Positions 16,444 to 25,909 are shown, numbered from the stretch's first letter. The stretch: DNA of 62,033 nt from Desulfurobacterium indicum (GCF_001968985.1 NZ_MOEN01000008.1:1-62033); one strand, 5' to 3'. Notes: generated by a model not told the origin, from the sequence alone. Numbers and translations are program-made.

Positions 16444-18827
16444 GAATAACATATAACTGGTTAAAAGAGTTCATAGACATTGACGACCTATCTCCGCAGG
16501 AAGTTGCGGACATCATGACCGACATAGGAATAGAGGTTGACTCTGTTACTTATGCCGGAAAAGACATAGAAAAAGTAGTAATAGGAAAAATACTAACCAT
16601 TGAAAAGCATCCAAACGCCGACAAGCTAAAAATCTGTCAGGTTGATGTTGGAGACACTGTTCTTCAAATCGTAACAGGTGCCGACAATATATTTGAAGGC
16701 GCTATTATCCCGGTAGCTCTTCACGGCTCAAAACTGCCGATAGGTATAAGAATTAAAAAAAGCAAGCTGAGAGGCGTAGAATCAAACGGGATGCTATGCT
16801 CAGAGGAGGAACTGGGTCTCACCACTCACTCCGAAGGTATAATGATTCTTCCTGAAAATGCAGGACTTCAGATCGGCGAAGACGCAGTAAAAGCTTTAGG
16901 TCTTGATGACTGGATAATTGAATACGAAATAACAACCAACCGCCCGGACGCTCTAAGTATACTTGGTATTGCAAGAGAACTTAAAAGCGTATTGGGCAGA
17001 GAAGTTGTACTGCCAGAAACTTCTTTCTCAACCATTGATGAAAATGCTTTAGACGCTCTTACACTTTCAGTGAAAGACGAAGTTGCCTGCCCCAGATACG
17101 ACGGATTCGTTGCAAGAAACGTAAAAGTCAAACAGTCACCTCTTTTTATGCAGATGAGACTTTACAAGGTAGGTTTAAGACCTATTAACAATGTCGTTGA
17201 TATAACAAATTACGTCCTATACGAAGTAGGACAACCTATGCACGCTTTTGATGCCGACAAGCTAAAAGAAAACACTATAATTGTTAGAAAAGCAAAAGAT
17301 GGTGAAACTATCGTAACTCTTGACGGTGTTGAAAGGAAGCTCTCCTCCGAAGACCTTGTAATAGCAGACGCAGAAAAACCTGTAGCCCTTGCAGGTATAA
17401 TGGGTGGCGAAGATTCAGGAGTAACTTTCAATACGGAAAGAATTGTCCTTGAAAGTGCTCACTTTGAACCTTTAACAATCAGAAAAACGGCAAAGAGGCT
17501 CGGTATATCAACAGACGCATCTTATAGATTTGAAAGAGGCGCAGACATAGAAGCAACCATCTTTGCAGCGGAAAGGGCACTCTATCTCATCCAGAAGTAC
17601 GCCGATGCTGAAATCTACTCCGGCGTCGTCGAATTTTATCCAAAACCTTACACACCAAAAGTAATTGTATTCAATCCGGAAAGAGTTAAAAAGCTTATTG
17701 GAGTTGATATTCCACCGAGGAAATCCTTCGAAATTCTTAACTCTTTGGGCTTCCCTGTTAAAAAAGAACAGGACTACATAATTGTAAAAGTCCCTTCATG
17801 GAGAAAGTATGATGTTTCAAGGGAAGTTGATCTTATAGAAGAAGTTGTCCGCATATACGGAATGAAAAAGATAGAAAGCACATACCCACTTATGCACTCA
17901 AACATAGAAAGGCCCCGTAGATTTGACAACATAATGAAAACGAAAGAGTTTTTATCTACAAAAGGACTGAACGAAGCAATAAACTACAGTTTCATCGGAA
18001 AGAAACTTTACGACGCCTTCGGCCTTGATTTTGAAAATCTCATCAAAATATCCAACCCCTTATCAGAAGAATGGGTTGGGATGAGGGATCTTTTAACGCC
18101 TTCTCTTGTCAACAACTGTGCTCAAAACGTCAAAAGAAACGAAAAGAACGTTGCGCTCTTTGAAGTCTCTGTCGTATTCAAAAACACAGGGAAAGAGCTT
18201 CCAGACGAAAAACTCCATGTCGCGTTTTTACTGTCAGGTAAACTTCCCGAAGACATATATAGAGAAAGGGACGTTGACTTTTACGATATCAAAGGCATCG
18301 CCGAAGAACTTATCGAATATTTCGGACTAAAAGCTGAATTTGAAAGAGCAGAAGAAAAGTTCCTTCACCCGGGACAATCTGCAAAAATTTTAGTAAACGG
18401 TGAAGAAATAGGATTTATAGGAAGAATCCATCCTGACGTTGAAGAAAAGATGGAAATAAAACAACCTGTTCATGCAGGTGAAATAGAACTTGAAAAGCTT
18501 TTCGAACTCACCAGTAGAGAGAAAAAAACCTTTAAAAAGCTTCCGAAATTTCCACCTGTAACAAGAGATATCGCCGTGCTTGCAGATAAAGAGGTTCCTG
18601 CAGCAAAAGTTGAAGAAATCATAAGAAAAGCAGCCGGAAAACTTCTTGAGAAAATAAAACTTTTTGATATTTACGAAGGAGAGAACATTCCGAAAGGCAA
18701 AAAAAGCCTAGCATTCTCACTTACATTCAGGTCTTCTCAAAAAACATTGTCAGATGAGGAAGTTTCTCGTATAATAGATAAAGTGATTAAAAAACTGGAA
18801 GAGTCCAACATCACCATAAGGGCATAA
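16440..18827 (+). CDS. pheT: Phenylalanyl-tRNA synthetase beta subunit
   Basis: This 795-residue subunit has the full bacterial architecture. An N-terminal EMAP-type tRNA-binding domain (about 40-150, with HPNADKLKICQVDVG) leads into the B3/B4 editing domain, the B5 DNA-binding-like domain and the catalytic-like core. The C-terminal anticodon-binding fold follows, with PKFPPVTRDIAVLAD. RPDALSILGIARE is a family marker. It overlaps pheS by four bases, and zapA follows after 13 bases. Confidence 0.97.
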   Translation: MRITYNWLKEFIDIDDLSPQEVADIMTDIGIEVDSVTYAGKDIEKVVIGKILTIEKHPNADKLKICQVDVGDTVLQIVTGADNIFEGAIIPVALHGSKLPIGIRIKKSKLRGVESNGMLCSEEELGLTTHSEGIMILPENAGLQIGEDAVKALGLDDWIIEYEITTNRPDALSILGIARELKSVLGREVVLPETSFSTIDENALDALTLSVKDEVACPRYDGFVARNVKVKQSPLFMQMRLYKVGLRPINNVVDITNYVLYEVGQPMHAFDADKLKENTIIVRKAKDGETIVTLDGVERKLSSEDLVIADAEKPVALAGIMGGEDSGVTFNTERIVLESAHFEPLTIRKTAKRLGISTDASYRFERGADIEATIFAAERALYLIQKYADAEIYSGVVEFYPKPYTPKVIVFNPERVKKLIGVDIPPRKSFEILNSLGFPVKKEQDYIIVKVPSWRKYDVSREVDLIEEVVRIYGMKKIESTYPLMHSNIERPRRFDNIMKTKEFLSTKGLNEAINYSFIGKKLYDAFGLDFENLIKISNPLSEEWVGMRDLLTPSLVNNCAQNVKRNEKNVALFEVSVVFKNTGKELPDEKLHVAFLLSGKLPEDIYRERDVDFYDIKGIAEELIEYFGLKAEFERAEEKFLHPGQSAKILVNGEEIGFIGRIHPDVEEKMEIKQPVHAGEIELEKLFELTSREKKTFKKLPKFPPVTRDIAVLADKEVPAAKVEEIIRKAAGKLLEKIKLFDIYEGENIPKGKKSLAFSLTFRSSQKTLSDEEVSRIIDKVIKKLEESNITIRA

Positions 18828-18840
18828 GAGGAAGTGGAAA

Positions 18841-19140
18841 GTGGCGAATTTGCCAAACACAGTTGAGATAATTGTCTCCGGCAGGAGATTTACCATAAGG
18901 ACAGACAAAGATCCTGAATACGTGAAGCATCTTGGCATTAAGCTTGAGAAGATGCTGGAACGTATAAGGGCCGGCAATAATCGTATAACTTACGATAAAG
19001 CTTTAATAATAGCCTGCCTTTACCTGCTTGATGAGAATGAATCTCTCAGAGAACAGATAAGAGATCTTGGTATTGAAATCCAACGACTGCACGAAGAGGG
19101 TGCAAAGATTCTGATTAATTCAAGAAAGATAGCGCCTTAA
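18841..19140 (+). CDS. zapA: Cell division protein ZapA
   Basis: This 99-residue protein matches ZapA, which bundles FtsZ filaments at mid-cell. The N-terminal beta-rich part has VEIIVSGRRFTIRTDKDPEY, followed by a long helix (ALIIACLYLLDENESLREQI) for tetramer formation. It starts at GTG 18841 with AGAGGAAG upstream. It is followed by 5-formyltetrahydrofolate cyclo-ligase, an order often seen in bacteria with 6S RNA between the two; here the gap is only 35 bases. Confidence 0.88.
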   Translation: MANLPNTVEIIVSGRRFTIRTDKDPEYVKHLGIKLEKMLERIRAGNNRITYDKALIIACLYLLDENESLREQIRDLGIEIQRLHEEGAKILINSRKIAP

Positions 19141-19150
19141 CTTTTCCCTT

Positions 19151-19172
19151 CCCCTTATGCCCCGAAAGGGGT
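19151..19172 (+). promoter_or_regulatory. Two competing hairpins over the ribosome site of the cyclo-ligase gene
   Basis: The ribosome site GGGG (19168-19171) lies four bases before the ATG. It can pair with CCCC at 19160-19163 across a GAAA tetraloop, or within AAGGGG with CCCCTT at 19151-19156 across a nine-base loop. Either fold hides the ribosome site. Whether this matters at high growth temperature is unknown. Confidence 0.4.
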
Positions 19173-19175
19173 AAC

Positions 19176-19739
19176 ATGAAAGAGAAGAAAGCAAAACTCA
19201 GACACAGAATCAGAGAGAAGCGGCTATTACTTAGTGCAAAAGAGATTGAGGAAAAGAGTAGGCTCATATGTGAAAAAATTTTGAACCTTCAAATCGTTAA
19301 AGAAAACTCAAGCTTTCTTCTCTACTACCCTTTCAAAAACGAAGTTTCACTATTGCCGCTTTTTGATGCATTGAAGAAAGCAGGCAAATCCGTGTCGTTT
19401 CCGAAAGTTTCAGGTAAAGAAATAGTCCCCGTGAAGGTTAACTCACTAAACGAATTATATCCGGGATACATGGGTATCCTTGAACCAAAAGAAACGGCAA
19501 ACACCGAGAAACCATCCGTTGTTTTCGTACCCGGAATAGCATTTGACCTTAAATGTTACAGGTTAGGTTACGGAGGAGGATTTTACGATCGCTTTCTTTC
19601 CGGAGGTGAATACACCACAGTTGGAGTCTGTTTTGATTTCCAGATAGTTAAAAATTTACCTGTTGAGCCGTTTGACGTACCTGTAAATCTTGTAGTATCC
19701 GAAAAAAGAACGATAAGGAGGAAAGAATGGAACTATTAA
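19176..19739 (+). CDS. 5-formyltetrahydrofolate cyclo-ligase
   Basis: This enzyme converts 5-formyl-THF to 5,10-methenyl-THF with ATP, keeping the folate pool active. It has 187 residues. The N-terminal basic helix with [12 protein letters not shown], the [20 protein letters not shown] block and [20 protein letters not shown] are characteristic. Names in use are ygfA, fau and MTHFS. Its last codons overlap the start of rny by 13 bases. Confidence 0.93.
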   Translation: MKEKKAKLRHRIREKRLLLSAKEIEEKSRLICEKILNLQIVKENSSFLLYYPFKNEVSLLPLFDALKKAGKSVSFPKVSGKEIVPVKVNSLNELYPGYMGILEPKETANTEKPSVVFVPGIAFDLKCYRLGYGGGFYDRFLSGGEYTTVGVCFDFQIVKNLPVEPFDVPVNLVVSEKRTIRRKEWNY

Positions 19740-21400
19740 TGATAGTTGCACTATCAATAATTGCCGGATTCGGCACCGGTTTCGTCGTTGGAGCCAAAAA
19801 GGAAAAAGGCGAAATCGAAAGAATCAGAGAACAGATAAGAAACGAAGCTAAAGAAGAAGCTGAAAGACTCATAAAAAGGGCAAAAGAAGAAGCTGAAGAT
19901 ATAAAGAGAAAAGCTGAAACAATTCTCAAAGAAGCACAATCAAAAGTTGACGAGATAAGAAGAGAAGCCCTCCTACACGCAAAGGAGAAAGTTCAGCTTG
20001 AAAAAGAGAAAATAGAAGAAGAGTTAAAAGAGAAACGGAAAGAACTACAAGAGTTTGAGAAAAGACTCCTCAAGAGAGAAGAATTTCTCGATAAAAGAGA
20101 AACTTCTCTTGACAAAAGAGAAGAAAATCTGGACAGAAGAGCCGAATTTCTTGAAAGAGTCGAGAAAGAACTTGAAGAGAAAAAAGCCGAACTCCAGGAA
20201 CTTGAAGAGAAACTTTCAGACAGAGAACTTGAGCTTGCAAGACTTATAGAAAGCGAAATACAGAAACTGGAAGAAATATCAGGCATGACAAAAGAAGAAG
20301 CAGAAGAAGAACTTCTAAGAAGGATGGAAGAGGAAATAAAAAGAGAACTTGCAGTAAGATACAAAAAAATGGAAGAAGAATTTGAATTCATGGCAGAAAG
20401 ACGTGCCAGAAGAATCTTATCAACAGCCATACAGAGACTTGCAACGGAACACGTTGCAGAAACGACAGTTGCCGTGGTGGACCTTCCAAACAACGAAATG
20501 AAAGGAAGGATCATCGGTAGAGAAGGAAGAAACATAAGAGCATTCGAACTTGCAACCGGTGTTGACCTAATTATTGATGATACACCAGAAGCAGTTGCAA
20601 TATCATGTTTCGATCCTGTAAGAAGAGAAGTAGCAAGAATTGCCCTTGAGAGACTTGTAGCAGACGGGAGAATACACCCTGCAAGAATTGAAGAAGTTGT
20701 TGAAAAAGTCAGAGAAGAAATAGAACAAGAGATCATCGCCACAGGTGAAGAAACCCTGTTTGAACTCGGTATCTCAAACGTTCATCCTGAACTCATAAAA
20801 CTTCTGGGAAGCCTTAAATTCAGAACAAGCTATGGACAAAACGTTCTTCAACATGTAAAAGAAGTTGCATACCTTGCCTCAATGCTCGCTGCCGAAATAG
20901 GTGCCGATGTTGAATTAGCAAAAAGGGCAGGACTGTTCCACGATATCGGAAAGGCCGTTTCTCACGAAACGGAAGGCTCTCATGCAGCTGTTGGTGCCGA
21001 AATACTCAAAAGATACGGTGAACCGGACGAAGTAATCAACGCAGCAGCTTCTCACCACGGAGAAGTAGAAGCAAAATATGTAGAAGCCGTCCTTGCACAG
21101 GTTGGAGACGCACTATCAGCAGCAAGACCGGGAGCAAGAAGAGAAAGCCTTGAAGCTTACATCAAGAGAATAGAAAAGCTTGAAAGCATTGCAGAATCCT
21201 TCCCTGGCGTTTCAAAAGCCTTTGCTATCCAGGCAGGTAGAGAAGTCAGAATTATGGTCGAACACGATAAGATTACAGATGAAGAAGCAGCACTGCTTGC
21301 TCACCAGATAGCCAAGAGAATAGAAGAAGAAGTCCAGTATCCGGGACAAATTAAGATAACCGTAATCAGAGAGACACGAGCCGTAGATTACGCAAAGTAA
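19727..21400 (+). CDS. rny: Ribonuclease Y
   Basis: This membrane-anchored endoribonuclease initiates mRNA decay. It has 557 residues: one N-terminal transmembrane helix ([20 protein letters not shown]), a long charged coiled coil (about 25-215), a KH domain with [15 protein letters not shown] near 260 and an HD domain with the HDIGKA metal motif near 405. AAGGAGGAAAGA precedes the ATG inside the cyclo-ligase gene. A long open frame on the opposite strand over the coiled coil is a by-product of its repetitive GAA/AGA codons. Confidence 0.97.
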   Translation: MELLMIVALSIIAGFGTGFVVGAKKEKGEIERIREQIRNEAKEEAERLIKRAKEEAEDIKRKAETILKEAQSKVDEIRREALLHAKEKVQLEKEKIEEELKEKRKELQEFEKRLLKREEFLDKRETSLDKREENLDRRAEFLERVEKELEEKKAELQELEEKLSDRELELARLIESEIQKLEEISGMTKEEAEEELLRRMEEEIKRELAVRYKKMEEEFEFMAERRARRILSTAIQRLATEHVAETTVAVVDLPNNEMKGRIIGREGRNIRAFELATGVDLIIDDTPEAVAISCFDPVRREVARIALERLVADGRIHPARIEEVVEKVREEIEQEIIATGEETLFELGISNVHPELIKLLGSLKFRTSYGQNVLQHVKEVAYLASMLAAEIGADVELAKRAGLFHDIGKAVSHETEGSHAAVGAEILKRYGEPDEVINAAASHHGEVEAKYVEAVLAQVGDALSAARPGARRESLEAYIKRIEKLESIAESFPGVSKAFAIQAGREVRIMVEHDKITDEEAALLAHQIAKRIEEEVQYPGQIKITVIRETRAVDYAK

Positions 21401-21411
21401 AGAGGTGAAAA

Positions 21412-22365
21412 ATGCTCAAGAGGTTAGATGAACAGGTAAAAAAAGATTTCAAAGAGTATTTTAAAGATAGAGATTACGGCGTAATTGCAGTAACCGAAGA
21501 AGATGCAATAAGAGTTTTTGCAATCAGGACAACAAACCTTACGGAAATAGCCCGTCTAAAACACGGGCTATTTCCTCTTTCAGCCGTAGTTTTAGGCAGA
21601 ACAATGGCAGGAGTAATACTCCTTACAACGCTTATAAAACACGGAACAGACCAGAGAATTCTTCTGAGAATAGAAGGTGACGGACCGGCAGGGCTCGTTG
21701 TAGCCGAAGTAAACGGAAAAGGTGAGGTCAGAGGATTCATTCAGAATAAACATATAGAAACTGCAACAAAAGACGTAAACGGAAAAAAGAAATTTGACGT
21801 CAGAAGCGCAGTCGGCAAAGGAACATTAACGGTTATAAAGGATCTGGGACTAAAAACACCTTACGAAAGCTCTGTTCCTTTAATCTCAGGTGAAATAGCA
21901 GAAGACATAGCATACTACCTGCTCAAATCCGAACAGATACCGTCAGCAGTATCTCTCGGTGTTCTCATAGGAGAAGACGGAAAAGTTAAAGCTGCAGGCG
22001 GTTTTATCGTTCAGCCGCTGCCGGGAGCAAAAGAAGAGAGCATTGCAAAGATAGAAAAAACAGTTAAAAACCTCCCGCCGGTAACAGAAATGCTAACATC
22101 AGACAAAAGACCAGAAGATATTGTTGAAGAAGTATTGAAAGGTTTTGGCGTAAACGTCCTGGCATTGAAAGAACTTTCATTCAGATGCAGATGCTCAAAA
22201 GAAACAGCCATGCAAAGTCTGCTAATGCTTCCCGTCGAAGAGCTCGAAAAACTCATAGAAGAAGGAGGAGCAGAAATAACCTGTAACTTCTGTTCTACAG
22301 TCTATTATTTTACTCCCGAAGAGATAAAAAATGTTATAAAATTAAAAGAGACAGGAGATAATTAA
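21412..22365 (+). CDS. hslO: Redox-regulated 33-kDa chaperone Hsp33
   Basis: This cytoplasmic holdase is activated when its zinc centre is oxidised. It has 317 residues. The four C-terminal zinc ligands are visible as CRC (near residue 258) and CNFC (near 290). The N-terminal substrate-binding domain includes LGRTMAGVILLTTLIKHG. AGAGGTGAAAA precedes the ATG, 11 bases after rny. A perfect 12-base inverted repeat lies inside the gene at 21543-21575 and is listed separately. Confidence 0.94.
   Translation: MLKRLDEQVKKDFKEYFKDRDYGVIAVTEEDAIRVFAIRTTNLTEIARLKHGLFPLSAVVLGRTMAGVILLTTLIKHGTDQRILLRIEGDGPAGLVVAEVNGKGEVRGFIQNKHIETATKDVNGKKKFDVRSAVGKGTLTVIKDLGLKTPYESSVPLISGEIAEDIAYYLLKSEQIPSAVSLGVLIGEDGKVKAAGGFIVQPLPGAKEESIAKIEKTVKNLPPVTEMLTSDKRPEDIVEEVLKGFGVNVLALKELSFRCRCSKETAMQSLLMLPVEELEKLIEEGGAEITCNFCSTVYYFTPEEIKNVIKLKETGDN
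21543..21575 (+). repeat. Perfect 12-bp inverted repeat inside hslO
   Basis: GGAAATAGCCCG, a nine-base spacer and CGGGCTATTTCC form a perfect 12-base-pair stem within codons 44-55 of hslO, followed by TCTTTCAG. A stem this long is unusual inside a coding region. It could be an intragenic attenuator, an RNase site or a protein-binding palindrome; I cannot decide from sequence. Confidence 0.7.
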
Positions 22366-22382
22366 ACTGGATAGAGGGCTTT

Positions 22383-22970
22383 ATGAAAACCATCGCTTTT
22401 CTCACTCTGGACATACCTTCTCTGCCGAAAGCCGATTTTCCGATAAACGTTGATTTCGAAGGTGATAAAGTCATAGTTCCGGCCAGCAAAATCATAAAGT
22501 TTATTGACACATCAAAAGGACTAAAGCTGATAGATCACCACAACAAAGTTCAGGTTTATGATATAAAAAATATTCAAGGAAATATTCTTGTAGTTGAAAA
22601 AGTTACCGTTTTCGAAAACAGAAGAAAATCGATAAGGCTCCCTTTTATAGGTAGATATAAAGGTTTTTTCGTATCTTCCATAAACGATGTTCCAGATATT
22701 TATAAGCTAAGAGACATCTCCTTTGAAGCGATTGCCGTCGAGACCGTAGGGGACTCAGTTCCTGTATTCCCTGAAAACAAGGAAATAAACGGCAGACTCT
22801 ACTTTCCTGCAATGGGAATCAAATCGCCTGTTCTCCCTTTTTACATAATAAGAGCAGCAGAAAAACTCGCAGTATTTGGATTTGAAGGGAAAACAGAATT
22901 TGCAAAAGAACTCATGCTAAACCTTACCATAGAGCTTAAACATCTCCTCAAAAACGCCAAAATAACCTAA
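22383..22970 (+). CDS. Hypothetical protein, possible PilZ-like domain
   Basis: This protein has 195 residues with no signal peptide or membrane segment. Two short pieces suggest a PilZ-type cyclic-di-GMP fold: RRKSIRLPF (about residues 80-88), fitting the RxxxR motif, and LRDISFEAIAV about 30 residues later, fitting D/NxSxxG except that the final glycine is not conserved. The resemblance is modest and an unknown family is equally possible. GAGGG precedes the ATG. It lies 17 bases after hslO and 32 before purB. Confidence 0.55.
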   Translation: MKTIAFLTLDIPSLPKADFPINVDFEGDKVIVPASKIIKFIDTSKGLKLIDHHNKVQVYDIKNIQGNILVVEKVTVFENRRKSIRLPFIGRYKGFFVSSINDVPDIYKLRDISFEAIAVETVGDSVPVFPENKEINGRLYFPAMGIKSPVLPFYIIRAAEKLAVFGFEGKTEFAKELMLNLTIELKHLLKNAKIT

Positions 22971-23002
22971 CAAACAAAAACTCAAATAGATTCGGAGGTC
23001 AA

Positions 23003-24322
23003 ATGATAGCACGCTACTCACTTCCAGAGATGAGCGCTGTTTGGGATTTGCAGAACAAATACAGAACATGGTTAAAAGTGGAAATTGCTGCAACAAAAGC
23101 CTGGGTTGAACTTGGCAAGATTCCGGAAGAAGCACTCAAAACAATCGAAGAAAAGACAAAAGACTATATAGAAGGCAAAAAAATTTTTGATATTAACAGA
23201 ATAAACGAAATAGAATCTGTCACAAATCACGACGTCATAGCTTTCTTAACCTACATAAAAGAGATAGTCGGTGATGCTGCAAAATATCTTCACTTTGGCA
23301 TGACATCTTCGGACATGCTTGACACCGCTTTCGCGCTCCAGATAAAAGAAGCAGGAGAAATACTTTTAAAAGACATAGACAAAATTCTGGAAGCGATAAA
23401 AAGAAGAGCCCTTGAACATAAATATACCATAATGATAGGAAGGACCCACGGCATTCATGCAGAGCCTATCACATTCGGCCTTAAACTGGCTATTTGGTAT
23501 GAAGAGATGAAAAGAAATAGAGAAAGACTTGAAGCAGCCATAAAAAGGGCAGCCGTAGGTAAAATATCCGGCGCCGTGGGAACATACGCCAACATAGATC
23601 CAAGAGTTGAGGAAATAGCGTGCAGAGAACTTGGCATAGGTCACGCAAAAGTCTCAAACCAAGTGGTTCAAAGGGACAGACACGCCGAATTTTTAAACAC
23701 ATTAGGTCTCATAGCAAGTTCAATAGAACAGTTCGCAACAGAGATAAGACATCTTCAAAGAACGGAAGTTAGGGAGGTAGAAGAGCCTTTCAGGAAAGGG
23801 CAGAAAGGCTCCTCCGCGATGCCCCATAAAAGAAATCCTATCCTTTCAGAGAGACTCTGCGGACTTGCAAGAGTCGTAAGAAGCGCGTCCATTGTCGGTA
23901 TGGAAAACATAGCACTCTGGCATGAAAGGGACATAAGCCACTCATCTACAGAAAGAACAAGCTTTGTAGATGCATGCATAGCTCTGGACTATATGCTTCA
24001 GAAGTTTGAATGGCTTATATCAAATCTAACAGTTTATCCTGAAAACATGATGAAAAACCTTAATCTATTAAAAGGTCTCGTCTTTTCTCAAAGAGTTCTA
24101 CTTACACTGATAGAAAAGGGCGGATTAACAAGAGAAGAGGCTTACGCAATTGTTCAGGAAAATGCTATGAAAGTGTGGGCCGAAGGAGTTAAATTTAAAG
24201 AGCTATTAAAGAAAGATGAAAGAGTTAAAAAGGTTTTAACAGATGAAGAGATAGAAGACATTTTTGATCTTTCATACCACACAAAGCATGTTGACTATAT
24301 CTTTAACAGAGTCTTCGGATAA
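23003..24322 (+). CDS. purB: Adenylosuccinate lyase
   Basis: This enzyme catalyses two fumarate-releasing steps of purine synthesis (SAICAR to AICAR, and adenylosuccinate to AMP). It has 439 residues of the fumarase/aspartase superfamily. The signature GSSAMPHKRNP is at about residue 270, with HFGMTSSDMLDTA and GRTHGIHAEPITFG as the other conserved regions. CGGAGG precedes the ATG. The gene ends the long plus-strand group; the stop codon lies in the arm of a bidirectional terminator. Confidence 0.97.
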   Translation: MIARYSLPEMSAVWDLQNKYRTWLKVEIAATKAWVELGKIPEEALKTIEEKTKDYIEGKKIFDINRINEIESVTNHDVIAFLTYIKEIVGDAAKYLHFGMTSSDMLDTAFALQIKEAGEILLKDIDKILEAIKRRALEHKYTIMIGRTHGIHAEPITFGLKLAIWYEEMKRNRERLEAAIKRAAVGKISGAVGTYANIDPRVEEIACRELGIGHAKVSNQVVQRDRHAEFLNTLGLIASSIEQFATEIRHLQRTEVREVEEPFRKGQKGSSAMPHKRNPILSERLCGLARVVRSASIVGMENIALWHERDISHSSTERTSFVDACIALDYMLQKFEWLISNLTVYPENMMKNLNLLKGLVFSQRVLLTLIEKGGLTREEAYAIVQENAMKVWAEGVKFKELLKKDERVKKVLTDEEIEDIFDLSYHTKHVDYIFNRVFG

Positions 24323-24349
24323 AAACGGCGGCCTTAGGCCGCCGTTTTT
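24321..24349 (+). terminator. Bidirectional terminator between purB and the roadblock gene
   Basis: AAAAACGGCGGCC, loop TTA and GGCCGCCGTTTTT form a perfect 13-base-pair stem with T-tracts on both strands. It sits between convergent genes and overlaps both stop codons, so it can end transcription from either side. Confidence 0.95.
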
Positions 24350-24729
24350 CAAGCTCCAAGAACAGATTGTATTCTTTCTATTGCATCTTCAACTTCAAGA
24401 TTTAAAAGTCCCACATTTGCATTTGATTTAACAACGCAAACAAGAATGGCTCTTCTTCCGGCTTTCTTTGTCAAAATATTTTGAGATGAACATCTGATAA
24501 GAGCATCTTGAAAATCACCAGCTTCAACAACTTTGGACAATCTTTCCGAAGTTCCGACAACTGCGGCAGCCATAGCGGCAAGCTTTTCAGCACTTAAACC
24601 GCCTTTAACCATCGTAGAAACAACAACCTGACCGTCTGGTGTTGCAACAAGAGCTCCGAGTATATCTGAACCGAGTGAATCGGCAAGAGACAACAAAATA
24701 TCTTCTAAAAGTTCCCTTTTACTTGCCAT
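24349..24729 (-). CDS. Roadblock/LC7 domain protein
   Basis: This 126-residue protein is of the roadblock/LC7 family, which includes MglB-type GTPase-activating proteins and small dimeric scaffolds. The N-terminal helix ELLEDILLSLADSLGSDILG is followed by GALVATPDGQVVVS and a central helix with AAMAAAVVGTSERL, as in the family. No small GTPase (MglA-like) gene is adjacent. It lies 11 bases after the Hmd paralog and is likely co-transcribed with it, so a role linked to that protein should be considered. Confidence 0.82.
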   Translation of the reverse strand: MASKRELLEDILLSLADSLGSDILGALVATPDGQVVVSTMVKGGLSAEKLAAMAAAVVGTSERLSKVVEAGDFQDALIRCSSQNILTKKAGRRAILVCVVKSNANVGLLNLEVEDAIERIQSVLGA

Positions 24730-24740
24730 AACAGCCTCCT

Positions 24741-25811
24741 TTAATCGTTTTCACCATGATAAAGTTTCTTAAGGGCTTCTCTAACAATACCTCTTGTAAC
24801 ATCTTCCCCTGCAAGCTCTTCCATATAAGATATAAGCATTGGAGAAGGAGCAGAAAGAAACGTTTTTTCTTTTGGTTCAAACTTTGAAGCCATATCATCA
24901 AAACTACCTATAACTCCCTCTATATCAGATATATTTTCGAGAGATTTCATTGCGGCAAAAGAAACTTTTTGAATCTTTTCGTCAAAAAGCATTGATTTTA
25001 GGGATTTTTTAAGAGCTTCAGCATTTAAAAACTTCACAAGACCTTCAATACCATATTTAGCAATAATACTTGAAACAACCTGAAAAGCCTGTGCAAGCTG
25101 AAATTCCGTCATTGCTTTCGTTGTCTTTAAAACACTCTTTGAAACTGCATAATATTCAAGAGCACTAATAGCTGCAGAAGCCGTTGCAACAACACCCATA
25201 TCACCTATAGGAGAAATTAGCTCCGCCGGAATCAGATAAGCTTTCTTTCCGGTATCTTCGGCAAGCTTTTTTAATTTCTCTATCTGATGAGGTTTCACTA
25301 TCTCTTCTTCTAAAAGCTCATTAGTAGCAATGAAATAGTGTGTATGTTGTGGAGTTCCCGGTATGGCAGCCGGATGCAATGTAGAAAAACCTATGTCCTC
25401 TCTGTCCTCCATAAAAAGGACATTCTTAACGGATGTTTCAAGGACAAGAACAGGCATTGTGCAGGTGGTGGCAATAACAGCATCGTTTCCAAGATTAGGA
25501 ATAATCTTCTCGGCAACTTTAACGGTTAAACCGCTTCTAAAGGGCGTAAAAAGAACAGCAACGTCAGCACCTTCAGCTGCTTCAACATCATCAGTTGTAA
25601 GTTTTACACCGGCATCGAGAAGTTTCTGCTTAAATTCCGGTTTGATTGTATCCATTCTGGGATCGGACAGAAAAACTTCATGACCTGCTTCAGCAAACTC
25701 AAGAGCCATTCTTGAACCGCCGTAAGGTGGTTCTCCTCCAAGATTTTCGGAAACTTTCAGGACATTTCTGTAGTAGGTTTGATTACCAAACCCATAAACT
25801 GCTACTTTCAT
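24741..25811 (-). CDS. Hmd-like protein, [Fe]-hydrogenase paralog (HmdII type)
   Basis: This 356-residue protein is related to H2-forming methylenetetrahydromethanopterin dehydrogenase. Matching blocks include GGSRMALEFAEAGHEV (32-47), LFTPFRSGLTV and TTCTMP with C117, which lines up with the cysteine that ligates iron in Hmd, then STLHPAAIPGTPQHTHYF (143-160). By ungapped N-terminal comparison the catalytic histidine 14 of Hmd is Tyr here. Bacterial HmdII of Desulfurobacterium has been reported to use tetrahydrofolate derivatives. No FeGP-cofactor (hcg) genes are in the window, so activity as a hydrogenase is uncertain. GGGAGG precedes the ATG. Confidence 0.85.
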   Translation of the reverse strand: MKVAVYGFGNQTYYRNVLKVSENLGGEPPYGGSRMALEFAEAGHEVFLSDPRMDTIKPEFKQKLLDAGVKLTTDDVEAAEGADVAVLFTPFRSGLTVKVAEKIIPNLGNDAVIATTCTMPVLVLETSVKNVLFMEDREDIGFSTLHPAAIPGTPQHTHYFIATNELLEEEIVKPHQIEKLKKLAEDTGKKAYLIPAELISPIGDMGVVATASAAISALEYYAVSKSVLKTTKAMTEFQLAQAFQVVSSIIAKYGIEGLVKFLNAEALKKSLKSMLFDEKIQKVSFAAMKSLENISDIEGVIGSFDDMASKFEPKEKTFLSAPSPMLISYMEELAGEDVTRGIVREALKKLYHGEND

Positions 25812-25909
25812 CCTGCCTCCCCTAGTTTTAAAATGTCAGATAATTTTATCATAGTCTAAATTGGGAAAAGATTAATAAAAGACAAAAATTGAGAATTTAA
25901 AAATTGAAA

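Noticed and set aside
19141-19175. 6S RNA between zapA and the cyclo-ligase gene
   Set aside because: The gap is only 35 bases, far too short for 6S RNA.
19993-20742. A 249-codon minus-strand frame across rny
   Set aside because: It is Ser/Phe/Leu-rich, which is the complement of the Glu/Lys/Arg coiled-coil codons. It shows no motif or start signal.
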